A DNA stretch of 6,652 nucleotides from positions 1-6,652 of the forward strand of contig JAITRK010000089.1 in assembly GCA_031288435.1 (NCBI GenBank), read 5' to 3'. Source of the DNA: Holosporaceae bacterium (GTDB lineage Bacteria; Pseudomonadota; Alphaproteobacteria; UBA3830). Below, piece by piece: positions 1 to 5,813 of the stretch (position 1 is the first letter of the stretch; each line of letters begins with the position of its first letter). A model generated the notes under the pieces. That model was not told the origin of the DNA, made no database searches, and was given only the letters and a program-made list of their open reading frames with translations. The translations under genes were made by a program, and so were the position numbers.

Positions 1-431
1 CCACATTCTTCGCTCATAAGGAAACAAGAACGCCATTCCTGGGCGGAATCATTTCCATCGGAACAAATTTTTTATTTATAGCGGTCCTTACGCCTTGCTT
101 GAAACACACCGGAATTGCTCTGGCGACGTCTCTTTCGGCCTGGTGTAACGCCATATACTTGATGGCGTCGCTGAAAAAACTCAAGACCGTAAAAATTGAC
201 TTCGAAACCGAGCGGGAATGCCTAAAGCAGCTTTTTGTCTCCGTGGTTATGCTTGGCTCGATACTGTTGATGAATATATATGCCTCTCCCTACTACGGTT
301 CTGGAGGAGTCGAAAGGAATATTATGCTACTAACGGTGATATGCATGAGCATAGTGGTGTTCTGTAGTGTAGGACGCAGCCTGAAAATATTTGCTTTCTG
401 CAAAGAGATAAAAGACATGGAAAAAAAATGA
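1..431 (+). CDS. murJ: Lipid II flippase MurJ (MviN), C-terminal part; 5' end outside window
   Basis: MurJ is the inner-membrane MOP-family transporter that flips lipid II from cytoplasm to periplasm for peptidoglycan assembly. The open frame enters from the left edge (first full codon at position 3) and ends at TGA 429-431, giving 142 visible residues. The beginning, 'TFFAHKETRTPFLGG', matches the family's conserved 'YYARQDTRTP' stretch, followed by 'LKHTGIALATSLSAWCNA', which parallels 'LKHAGLALATSLSAWLNA' in known MurJ proteins. Four hydrophobic segments are visible (roughly codons 14-32, 36-54, 69-88 and 100-120), which fit the last four of MurJ's 14 membrane helices. A short cytoplasmic tail ends in KDMEKK. 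A TTG at 99 could be taken as a start, but it lies inside a conserved helix pair, so the gene clearly continues upstream. An eight-A run at 421-428 sits just before the stop. The next clear gene is the amidase 63 bp downstream, probably in the same transcription unit. Confidence 0.9.
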   Translation, partial: TFFAHKETRTPFLGGIISIGTNFLFIAVLTPCLKHTGIALATSLSAWCNAIYLMASLKKLKTVKIDFETERECLKQLFVSVVMLGSILLMNIYASPYYGSGGVERNIMLLTVICMSIVVFCSVGRSLKIFAFCKEIKDMEKK

Positions 432-532
432 GGGCGTTGATTATTCTATGCGTCGCCGTTGCTTTTTGAGTTCTGTTAGTTCTTTCGGATTTGTGTGCCT
501 GCGGTGACAAAAGCAACAAGGGCAGCGTATAG
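428..532 (+). other. Short signal-peptide-like frame with an internal TGA, possible decayed small lipoprotein gene
   Basis: An ATG at 428 overlaps the murJ stop (ATGA). It opens a frame reading MRALIILCVAVAF, then TGA at 467-469, then VLLVLSDLCACGDKSNKGSV and TAG at 530-532. Read across the TGA, it looks like a lipoprotein signal: basic N-terminus, hydrophobic core, and a lipobox-like 'LCAC' followed by a short polar tail. As written it is only a 13-codon ORF, and its second half overlaps the start of the amidase in another frame. TGA is a normal stop elsewhere in this window (murJ, the amidase and the methylase all end in TGA), so recoding is unlikely. It may be a broken small lipoprotein gene, a leader peptide that couples murJ translation to the amidase, or chance. 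I cannot tell which from one sequence. Confidence 0.2.
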
Positions 533-1613
533 TATATTGTCGCTGGCAATTTTATGCCTTTGCAGCACGCTTTTGTCGCAGGAAAATATAACGACGACAA
601 AAACGGCGGCGGATATAAATACAAATGGCGGAGGCAATGACCTGGAACAGCTATTAGGCTTATCTGCCTGTTCTAGGTCGAAAAATCCTGTAAAAAAAAT
701 TTACCTTAAAAGGGAAGGGGAGGATTATTTCTTTTGCGTCGATTTTCTGGATGACGTATCATTTACGCCGCGCATACATACGCTATCCAATGGCGCTAAA
801 GTGATCCTTTCTTTCAGTGCGCCGGTGAACGCTCCGAAAACTGTGAACATAACTCATAACATAATAAGAGGCTACTTCTTTGAAAAATTCGGCGGGTCGT
901 CTCTGATATTATTTCTATCGCTTCGAGAAAATGTAATATTTACAAAAAAAGTATATACTCCCGATTCTATAAAAATAGGGTTTAGGCTCAATCGAAAGAA
1001 GCTAATAGTAATAGATCCTGGCCATGGCGGAAAAGATCCTGGAACGATGGGGCTTGGCAGAGACTATGAAAAAAATATTGCGCTGGTAATCGCCATAGAG
1101 CTACGAGAAGTCCTAAGAAAAAGCGGAAAATATCGGGTGATTTTAACGCGCGATGCGGATGTATTCATTCCCATAGAGGAACGGAAAAAAAATATGGCGA
1201 AAATACCGGCGGATATGCTTATATCTCTCCACACCGATAGCAATAACGACAAAAAAATACGCGGTATATCTGTATACACTCTGCCAAATCTTGATTTGCT
1301 GATGAATTGCGACAAAGAATATGAAGAAGATCAAGATAGATACTATAAAATTTTGTCGAAATCTAGAAGATTTGCTAATATAATATCAGGATACATTCCC
1401 AATGCCTGCAAAATAAGCAATAGGCCTTGTCGCAATAGTGAACTGAAAATTCTAAAAAATTCTTTCCCAGCCGTATTGCTAGAGCTTGGCTGCGTTACAA
1501 ATAAAACCGATAACATGTTATTACATTCTCGAGAGTTTCGAGATAAGGTAAATCATGCTATTTTGTATGCCCTGGATGGTTTTTTTGAAAAGGAAGATGC
1601 CGAAAATAAATGA
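495..1613 (+). CDS. amiC: Periplasmic N-acetylmuramoyl-L-alanine amidase (Amidase_3, AmiC-type)
   Basis: This zinc amidase cleaves the bond between N-acetylmuramic acid and L-alanine of the stem peptide, which is needed for wall remodelling and separation of daughter cells. It has 372 residues. Residues 1-29 form a Sec-type signal peptide (basic residues at 6 and 9, hydrophobic core 12-27). Residues about 66-165 are beta-rich and look like an AMIN domain, the septal or peptidoglycan-targeting module of AmiB/AmiC. The catalytic Amidase_3 domain spans about 169-363. Zinc ligands are His177 (in DPGHGGKDPG), Glu192 (in YEKNIAL) and His246 (in SLHTDS); the catalytic Glu is Glu330 (in LLELG). All core residues are intact. 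The start is GTG at 495: an in-frame TAG lies at 477 and there is no in-frame ATG before residue 185. The only hint of a ribosome site is CGGA at 486-489. GTG 504 is an alternative. The 3' end overlaps the PBP1A start by ATGA. The segment between His246 and Glu330 seems shorter than in typical alphaproteobacterial homologues. Confidence 0.9.
   Translation: MPAVTKATRAAYSILSLAILCLCSTLLSQENITTTKTAADINTNGGGNDLEQLLGLSACSRSKNPVKKIYLKREGEDYFFCVDFLDDVSFTPRIHTLSNGAKVILSFSAPVNAPKTVNITHNIIRGYFFEKFGGSSLILFLSLRENVIFTKKVYTPDSIKIGFRLNRKKLIVIDPGHGGKDPGTMGLGRDYEKNIALVIAIELREVLRKSGKYRVILTRDADVFIPIEERKKNMAKIPADMLISLHTDSNNDKKIRGISVYTLPNLDLLMNCDKEYEEDQDRYYKILSKSRRFANIISGYIPNACKISNRPCRNSELKILKNSFPAVLLELGCVTNKTDNMLLHSREFRDKVNHAILYALDGFFEKEDAENK
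1591..1613 (+). promoter_or_regulatory. Ribosome binding site and ATGA stop/start overlap coupling the amidase and PBP1A
   Basis: AGGAAG at 1591-1596 is the only good Shine-Dalgarno match before the ATG at 1610. The spacing of 13 bases is long. The ATG overlaps the amidase TGA (1611-1613), so ribosomes finishing the amidase can restart on PBP1A. This supports 1610 as the start and co-translation of the two wall enzymes. Confidence 0.55.
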
Positions 1614-3997
1614 AACGTTTTTTCAAGATAATTGTCCTGCTGGCGTTTCTTGGGATATCTGCCGCACTGGCTGCGCTCTATATCATGTCACTCGATTTGC
1701 CGGATCATACTTTGCTAAAAAAATATGCTCCGGAATTATCGAGTCGAGTGTTCCTAAAGAATGGCGAAAAGTTATGCGAGTATTCGTCCGAAAAACGCTA
1801 TTTTATTCCCATAGAAAGAGTCCCTAAAAAACTTATAAACGCCTTTCTTTCGGCGGAGGATAAGCGATTCTACGAACATATTGGTATAGATATTGTCCGC
1901 ATATTTGTATCTTTTATAAACAACCTACAAAATATGCGCAGCGGAAAGCGTCCCCATGGAGCGTCCACGATTACCCAGCAGGTGGCGCGAATATTTCTTA
2001 TAAAAAGCAATGAAATATCATATCTCCGCAAAATACAGGAAGCTATTTTATCCCGTAAAATAGAGTCGGCCTTGTCCAAGAATGAAATACTGGAGCTATA
2101 TCTCAATCAGATATATCTTGGGGCAGGAACCTATGGCGTGGCGGCGGCAGCCAAGGTGTATTTCAATAAAACCGTGAACGAATTAACTGTAGCCGAGTGC
2201 TCCTATCTGGCGTCCCTGGCCAAAGGTGCCAGCAATTATCATCCAGTAAAAAACAGGGAGCGTGCTCTAAAAAGAAGAAATTGGCTGATAAAACGCCAGC
2301 TGCAGGATGGATTCATCAACAAAAAAACTGCACAGGCGGCGCTAAAAGAAGATTTGGTAATGGCGCCGCAGGAAGAAAATGTAACGGCGGAGTATTTTTC
2401 CGAGGAAGTTAGAAAATATCTAATTGAAAAACTCCGGTTGAGCGCTCTTAACAGCGAAGGGTTGATCATTCGTGGAACATTGGATATGCGCTTTCAAGAC
2501 TGCGCCTATCGCGCATTGCGGAAAGGCCTCGAGAAAGTGGACAGAAAATTTGGATGGAGAGGAGCGCTTGCCACCATTGATACCAGTGATCCGGATAAAA
2601 TTGTTGCTCAATTGAAAGAACTGAACGCGCCGCCAGGATCGCGGGAATTTAAAAAAGCTGTCGTTACAAAAATACAAAAGAAAAAAGTAACGTTGGTAAC
2701 CGAAGACAAAAAACAGGGGGAAGTTGTCGAAGGAGACGTCAGGTGGGCCAAAAATTTACATATCGGCGACGTAATCCTTGTATCGTCGAACGATGAAGGA
2801 GGGTTCAATATTCGCCAAATTCCAGCGGTGCAGGGAGCTATCATAGTAATAGAAGCGAACACCGGCAGAATTTTGGCCATGCAGGGAGGCTATGATTTTT
2901 CCCAGAGCGAATTCAATAGAGCAACCCAGGCCATGAGGCAATGCGGATCAGTTTTCAAGCCGTTCGTATACCTAACGGCGCTGGAAAACGGGTTCTCGCC
3001 CAATTCGGTCATTAATGCGGAAGCAATGGAAATCGATACCGGTGCCGCGGAAATATGGAAACCGAAAAATTATCACGGTTCCACCATCGAAAAAATAACT
3101 CTGCGCCGCGCAATAGAAAAATCTGTAAACACGGCCACTGTAAGAATTTCCTATGAGCTCGGGGTTAATAAGATATCAAAGCTGGCTCAGCAATTTGGAA
3201 TCTTTGAAACCATGCCTGAATTTTTATCGTTTGCTCTTGGCGCAGGCGAGACTACCCTCGAAAAAATAACCGCAGCCTATGCAATGATAGCCAACGGAGG
3301 AAAACGTATAACTCCGACAATGATTGACTATGTTCAGGATAAAAAAGGTAACGTAATATATAGAATGGCTGGACCGACTCAGGAAACAAAGGATCCATTT
3401 AATGCGGGAACCTCTTCCAGGCTAAATGATAACCGCGAGCAAATTGTTAACGAACAGAGCGTTTACCAAATGATATCTCTGTTGGAAGGCGTTGTGCAGA
3501 GAGGATCCGGTTGGGAAGCAAGCACTCTAGGAATACCTGTCGGCGGAAAAACCGGCACCAGCAACGAAAGTCGAGATACCTGGTTTGTTGGCATCACGCC
3601 AGATATTGCTGTCGGAGTATTTGTTGGGTTCGACGACTATTCCAAAAGTTTGGGAAAAGACGCCACCGGAACCAGTACTGCGCTTCCGATCTTTGTTGAT
3701 TTCATGGCTAAAATAAAAAAATTTTTAACCGCAAAGCCATTCAGAATTCCAAAGGGCATAAGATTGAGAAAAGTAGACCTGGAAACTGGAGGGCCGCCGT
3801 CTCCGTCAGGTAAGGGAACAATAATGGAAGCCTTTAAGAATGACGAAGTCAGTGATGGACTCTCTCCAACGATGCAAAGCACAGGCTCTAACAAGTTGCG
3901 AGATTTAATATTTGAAAAAGCAAAATCAGATACGGCAACCGCGATTCAGCCGAAAAGCGAACCGCAATCTACTTCAGTTATCATCGGGACATACTAA
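1610..3997 (+). CDS. mrcA: Penicillin-binding protein 1A, bifunctional glycosyltransferase/transpeptidase
   Basis: This class A PBP polymerises lipid II into glycan strands and crosslinks the stem peptides in the periplasm, anchored in the inner membrane. At 795 residues it has normal PBP1A length. Residues 1-8 are cytoplasmic and 6-26 form the membrane anchor. The GT51 domain (about 45-230) shows catalytic Glu83 in 'AEDKRFYEHIG', 'GASTITQQ' at 117-124, 'RKIQEAILSRKIE' at 140-152 and 'ELYLNQIYLGAGTYGV' at 162-177. Residues about 315-400 resemble the OB-like domain of PBP1A. The transpeptidase domain (about 408-705) has nucleophile Ser447 in SVFK (447-450), SVN at 505-507 and KTGT at 647-650. 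The C-terminal extension contains 'FRIPKGIRLRKVDLETG' (711-727) and 'IMEAFK' (738-743), as in alphaproteobacterial PBP1A, followed by a polar low-complexity tail. One oddity is that the residue two before the catalytic Ser is Cys445, where Pro is usual (RQPGS). The gene overlaps the amidase by 4 bp and is followed 3 bp later by the methylase gene. Confidence 0.95.
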   Translation: MKRFFKIIVLLAFLGISAALAALYIMSLDLPDHTLLKKYAPELSSRVFLKNGEKLCEYSSEKRYFIPIERVPKKLINAFLSAEDKRFYEHIGIDIVRIFVSFINNLQNMRSGKRPHGASTITQQVARIFLIKSNEISYLRKIQEAILSRKIESALSKNEILELYLNQIYLGAGTYGVAAAAKVYFNKTVNELTVAECSYLASLAKGASNYHPVKNRERALKRRNWLIKRQLQDGFINKKTAQAALKEDLVMAPQEENVTAEYFSEEVRKYLIEKLRLSALNSEGLIIRGTLDMRFQDCAYRALRKGLEKVDRKFGWRGALATIDTSDPDKIVAQLKELNAPPGSREFKKAVVTKIQKKKVTLVTEDKKQGEVVEGDVRWAKNLHIGDVILVSSNDEGGFNIRQIPAVQGAIIVIEANTGRILAMQGGYDFSQSEFNRATQAMRQCGSVFKPFVYLTALENGFSPNSVINAEAMEIDTGAAEIWKPKNYHGSTIEKITLRRAIEKSVNTATVRISYELGVNKISKLAQQFGIFETMPEFLSFALGAGETTLEKITAAYAMIANGGKRITPTMIDYVQDKKGNVIYRMAGPTQETKDPFNAGTSSRLNDNREQIVNEQSVYQMISLLEGVVQRGSGWEASTLGIPVGGKTGTSNESRDTWFVGITPDIAVGVFVGFDDYSKSLGKDATGTSTALPIFVDFMAKIKKFLTAKPFRIPKGIRLRKVDLETGGPPSPSGKGTIMEAFKNDEVSDGLSPTMQSTGSNKLRDLIFEKAKSDTATAIQPKSEPQSTSVIIGTY

Positions 3998-4000
3998 GCA

Positions 4001-5362
4001 ATGAAAGCCACAGAAAAAGTTATAATCTCAATTGATTTGTTGGACACGTTTTTCCATTCTTTGACTCCTTTTGACATAGTTCTGTATAAATTTTTCAGAT
4101 CGCACAGATGGCTGGGCGCCAAAGACCGCAGGGACGTTTCCGAACTTTGCTACGCTATATTTAGAAAGTTAGAGACGTTGAGGTTCTACACCGAAGGCAT
4201 TAGCACCGATTTTGGCAAATATTTCATGATGGTGTTTTTAAAAATCGAAGAGAAAATATCAGATCAAGAAATCATCGACATATTCTATCTACAAAATAAG
4301 CAGCACTGGAAATTTAATGATTTTGACGCTCGATTTCTGAACCGACTGAACAAACAGCTAGAATTACCACCAAACGTCCTGCTTAACTATCCATTCTGGA
4401 TGGAGCCCTATTTCAAACGAGTATTTCCGGCAGAAAATTTTGAAAAAGAAATGTTGGCGCTTAATAAAAAAGCGTTTGTCGACCTGCGAGTTAATACCTT
4501 GAAAGCAAACAGGAGCGACGTAAAAGAAATGCTGCAGGAGCACGGTTTTTTGGTGGAGGAAACTAAATTTTCTCCTCTTGGTTTACGAATTCTCAACGGT
4601 AGAATTGGGCGTAGTGATCCAGTATTACACAATGGATTAGCTGCTGTGCAGGACGAAGGATCACAGTTAGTTGCCCACGTCTGTAATCCGTCTTCAACTG
4701 ATACCGTAGTTGATCTCTGCGCCGGAGCCGGCGGTAAGACGCTGGCTCTAGCGGCCAGCATGGGTAACAAAGGCCGCATCATTGCTCTAGACACAAATGT
4801 AGTACGTCTACAGAAAGCGAAAATGCGCATTCGAAAAGCCGGAGTGAACAACGTAATCTGCCAGGAACTTACAGGTAAATGGCTAAAAAGACACGCCGAA
4901 TGCGCAGACCTCGTTCTCGTGGATGCGCCATGTTCCGGAACTGGCACATGGCGGAGAAATCCAGATATGAGATCGCGCCTAACCGATATTGGTTTGAAAG
5001 AACTGCTGGAACTTCAAAAAAAGATACTCGGCACAGCCCAATATGTGGTTCGCAACGGTGGCAGGCTGGTATATGCCACCTGCTCTGTGTTGATGGAAGA
5101 AAATGAAGATCAAATGGCAGCTTTTTTAAAGGATTTTCCTTTTTTTAGGGTTGTGGATATTCACCTGGATAATATTGGGATCGTGCAGGAAAGCAGCTAT
5201 CTTCGCCTCTCGCCGGCCAAACACGGCGTAGATGGATTTTTTGCCGCAATGCTGGAGAAAACACAATCTGCTCTAGATCGCAAACCGATACTGGAAGAAC
5301 AGCATCATATAATAATTCCGGAAGCTGAAAAACACTCCATAGCTCACGATGAATGGCTGTGA
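4001..5362 (+). CDS. rsmB: RsmB/NOP-family SAM-dependent rRNA m5C methyltransferase
   Basis: RsmB-type enzymes make 5-methylcytosine in 16S rRNA (C967 in E. coli) using S-adenosylmethionine. The protein has 453 residues. Residues 1-115 form the N-terminal RNA-binding helical region, with 'FRSHRWLGAKDRR' at 32-44, which is typical of the alphaproteobacterial version. 'LRVNTLKANR' (162-171) and 'AAVQDEGSQLV' (214-224) precede the Rossmann fold. SAM motif I is 'VVDLCAGAGGKT' (236-247), motif IV is 'DAPCSGTGTWRRNPD' (308-322) with Cys311, and motif VI is 'YATCS' (358-362) with the expected nucleophile Cys361. 'HGVDGFFAAMLEK' (408-420) ends the fold, and a 33-residue unconserved tail follows. The ATG at 4001 lies 3 bp after the PBP1A stop; a weak GGGA near 3985-3988 may serve it. 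Alphaproteobacteria can carry more than one RsmB-like paralogue, so the exact target cytosine is not certain. The gene ends 5 bp from a convergent tRNA gene. Confidence 0.9.
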   Translation: MKATEKVIISIDLLDTFFHSLTPFDIVLYKFFRSHRWLGAKDRRDVSELCYAIFRKLETLRFYTEGISTDFGKYFMMVFLKIEEKISDQEIIDIFYLQNKQHWKFNDFDARFLNRLNKQLELPPNVLLNYPFWMEPYFKRVFPAENFEKEMLALNKKAFVDLRVNTLKANRSDVKEMLQEHGFLVEETKFSPLGLRILNGRIGRSDPVLHNGLAAVQDEGSQLVAHVCNPSSTDTVVDLCAGAGGKTLALAASMGNKGRIIALDTNVVRLQKAKMRIRKAGVNNVICQELTGKWLKRHAECADLVLVDAPCSGTGTWRRNPDMRSRLTDIGLKELLELQKKILGTAQYVVRNGGRLVYATCSVLMEENEDQMAAFLKDFPFFRVVDIHLDNIGIVQESSYLRLSPAKHGVDGFFAAMLEKTQSALDRKPILEEQHHIIIPEAEKHSIAHDEWL

Positions 5363-5367
5363 CGCCA

Positions 5368-5442
5368 TGGAGCGGGCGAAGGGATTCGAACCCTCGACAC
5401 CAACCTTGGCAAGGTTGTACTCTACCCCTGAGCTACACCCGC
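5368..5442 (-). tRNA. tRNA-Gly, anticodon GCC, CCA encoded
   Basis: Read on the minus strand, the acceptor stem GCGGGTG pairs with CGCCCGC (one G-T wobble), followed by discriminator T and an encoded CCA (5370-5368). The D arm is GCTC-AGGGGTA-GAGT. The anticodon arm is CAACC-TTGCCAA-GGTTG with anticodon GCC, which reads GGC and GGT glycine codons. The variable loop is GTGTC and the T arm is GAGGG-TTCGAAT-CCCTT. The body is 72 nt plus CCA. It is the downstream member of a tandem tRNA-Gly pair and faces the end of the methylase gene, whose stop codon is only 5 bp away. No intrinsic terminator fits in that gap. Confidence 0.96.
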
Positions 5443-5512
5443 TTCTATTTTTATGCCACCTCTCTGCGTCTTTCGCTTAAAAAGAAATGGTATCGACATG
5501 ATATACATTTTT

Positions 5513-5557
5513 CCTGCAAACGCAATAGATCCTAACGTTCGTATTTGTATTTGCAGG
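5513..5557. repeat. Imperfect inverted repeat in the 127-bp spacer between the tRNA-Gly genes
   Basis: The arms CCTGCAAACGCAA (5513-5525) and TTGTATTTGCAGG (5545-5557) pair over 13 positions with one C/A mismatch and one G/T wobble, around a 19-base loop that contains the palindrome AACGTT. It starts 13 bases beyond the CCA end of tRNA-Gly(UCC), in the direction of tRNA transcription. On that strand it is followed by A5, not T5, so it is not a standard intrinsic terminator. A second, 6-bp match links the loop (GATCCT, 5528-5533) to the flank (AGGATC, 5562-5567), which would allow an alternative or pseudoknotted fold. The rest of the spacer (5443-5512) shows nothing I can name. Confidence 0.5.
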
Positions 5558-5569
5558 ACACAGGATCAA

Positions 5570-5643
5570 TGGAGCGGGTGATGGGAATCGAACCCACGTC
5601 ATTGGCTTGGAAGGCCAAAGCTTTACCATTAAGCTACACCCGC
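5570..5643 (-). tRNA. tRNA-Gly, anticodon TCC (UCC), CCA encoded
   Basis: Read on the minus strand, the acceptor stem GCGGGTG pairs perfectly with CACCCGC, followed by discriminator T and CCA (5572-5570). The D arm is GCTT-AATGGTA-AAGC. The anticodon arm is TTGGC-CTTCCAA-GCCAA with anticodon TCC, which reads GGA and GGG glycine codons. The variable loop is TGAC and the T arm is GTGGG-TTCGATT-CCCAT. The body is 71 nt plus CCA. Its first 12 bases (GCGGGTGTAGCT) are identical to the neighbouring tRNA-Gly(GCC), as expected for two substrates of one glycyl-tRNA synthetase. It is the first gene of the minus-strand pair; with 127 bp between them, the two could share a precursor. Confidence 0.96.
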
Positions 5644-5653
5644 GTTCACATAG

Positions 5654-5779
5654 ATGAGCCAGCAGCCTACATCGTTTTTCCTAAATCTTCAAGTTAAAAA
5701 TCCCGCCTGGATTAGTTTAGAAACCACAAAGGCCGTCCTAAAAGAGATTGAGATTGAAAAAACAGCTAATAGGATATAA
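5654..5779 (+). CDS. Possible 41-codon small protein or gene remnant, unknown function
   Basis: ATG at 5654 to TAA at 5777-5779 encodes 41 residues, beginning MSQQPTSFFLNLQVK and continuing NPAWISLETTKAVLKEIE, ending EKTANRI. The second half would make a good amphipathic charged helix, and the composition looks protein-like rather than random. I do not recognise a family. Against it: an in-frame TAG (5651-5653) stands directly before the ATG, no Shine-Dalgarno sequence is visible, and the ATG is only 10 bp beyond the 5' end of the opposite-strand tRNA. The frame also overlaps the candidate tRNA promoter and the candidate promoter of the downstream transporter. It could be a small gene, the relic of a longer gene truncated at the tRNA locus, or chance in a 170-bp gap. 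Confidence 0.3.
   Translation: MSQQPTSFFLNLQVKNPAWISLETTKAVLKEIEIEKTANRI
5664..5692 (-). promoter_or_regulatory. Candidate promoter of the tRNA-Gly pair
   Basis: On the minus strand, TTGAAG (5692-5687) is followed after exactly 17 bases by TAGGCT (5669-5664). The -35 is a fair match to TTGACA and the -10 a poor match to TATAAT. Transcription would begin near 5657, about 14 bases before the tRNA-Gly(UCC) 5' end, which is a sensible leader length for a tRNA. Confidence 0.3.
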
Positions 5780-5780
5780 A
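5748..5780 (+). promoter_or_regulatory. Candidate promoter of the MFS transporter gene
   Basis: Two overlapping readings are possible: TTGAGA (5748-5753), a 16-base spacer and TAGGAT (5770-5775); or TTGAAA (5754-5759), a 15-base spacer and TATAAA (5775-5780). Either would start transcription roughly 25-35 bases before the ATG at 5814. A plus-strand promoter is expected here because opposite-strand tRNA genes separate this gene from the upstream operon. Confidence 0.35.
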
Positions 5781-5813
5781 ATCCGGTGCGTGTGATTTTT
5801 TTAGTGGAACGTC

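Noticed and set aside
99..431. TTG at 99 as the start of a separate 110-residue membrane protein
   Set aside because: The same frame is open to the left edge and carries conserved MurJ residues before position 99, so it is an internal codon.
428..532. TGA read as tryptophan (alternative genetic code)
   Set aside because: murJ, the amidase and the methylase all end properly at TGA, at conserved or operon-consistent positions, so the standard code applies.
322..624. Minus-strand 100-codon frame across the murJ-amidase gap
   Set aside because: It mostly mirrors the murJ end and the amidase signal peptide, and no promoter or ribosome site supports it.
4408..4947. Minus-strand 179-codon frame opposite the methylase gene
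   Set aside because: It lies wholly inside a strongly conserved gene, and its Ser/Arg/Pro-rich composition is that of a shadow of the coding strand.
5328..5372. Possible minus-strand terminator after tRNA-Gly(GCC): CTCCAT/ATGGAG stem followed by TGTTTTT
   Set aside because: The 6-bp stem has a 26-base loop and needs the tRNA's own CCA end, and an inner ATGGC/GCCAT hairpin competes. Too weak to annotate.
5353..5535. Plus-strand 60-codon frame containing 'RRDSNPRHQPWQGCTLPLSYTR'
   Set aside because: It is the antisense of tRNA-Gly(GCC). Such peptides are a well-known annotation artefact of reading tRNA genes backwards.
5368..5643. Integration site or prophage/genomic island at the tRNA-Gly genes
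   Set aside because: No integrase, no repeated tRNA 3' fragment and no mobile genes are visible. The 12-base identity of the tRNA 5' ends is explained by both being tRNA-Gly.
5773..5802. GGAT/ATCC mini-hairpin followed by a T-run as a terminator before the transporter gene
   Set aside because: The stem is four AT-rich pairs and the T-run begins 12 bases later. It overlaps a better candidate -10 element.
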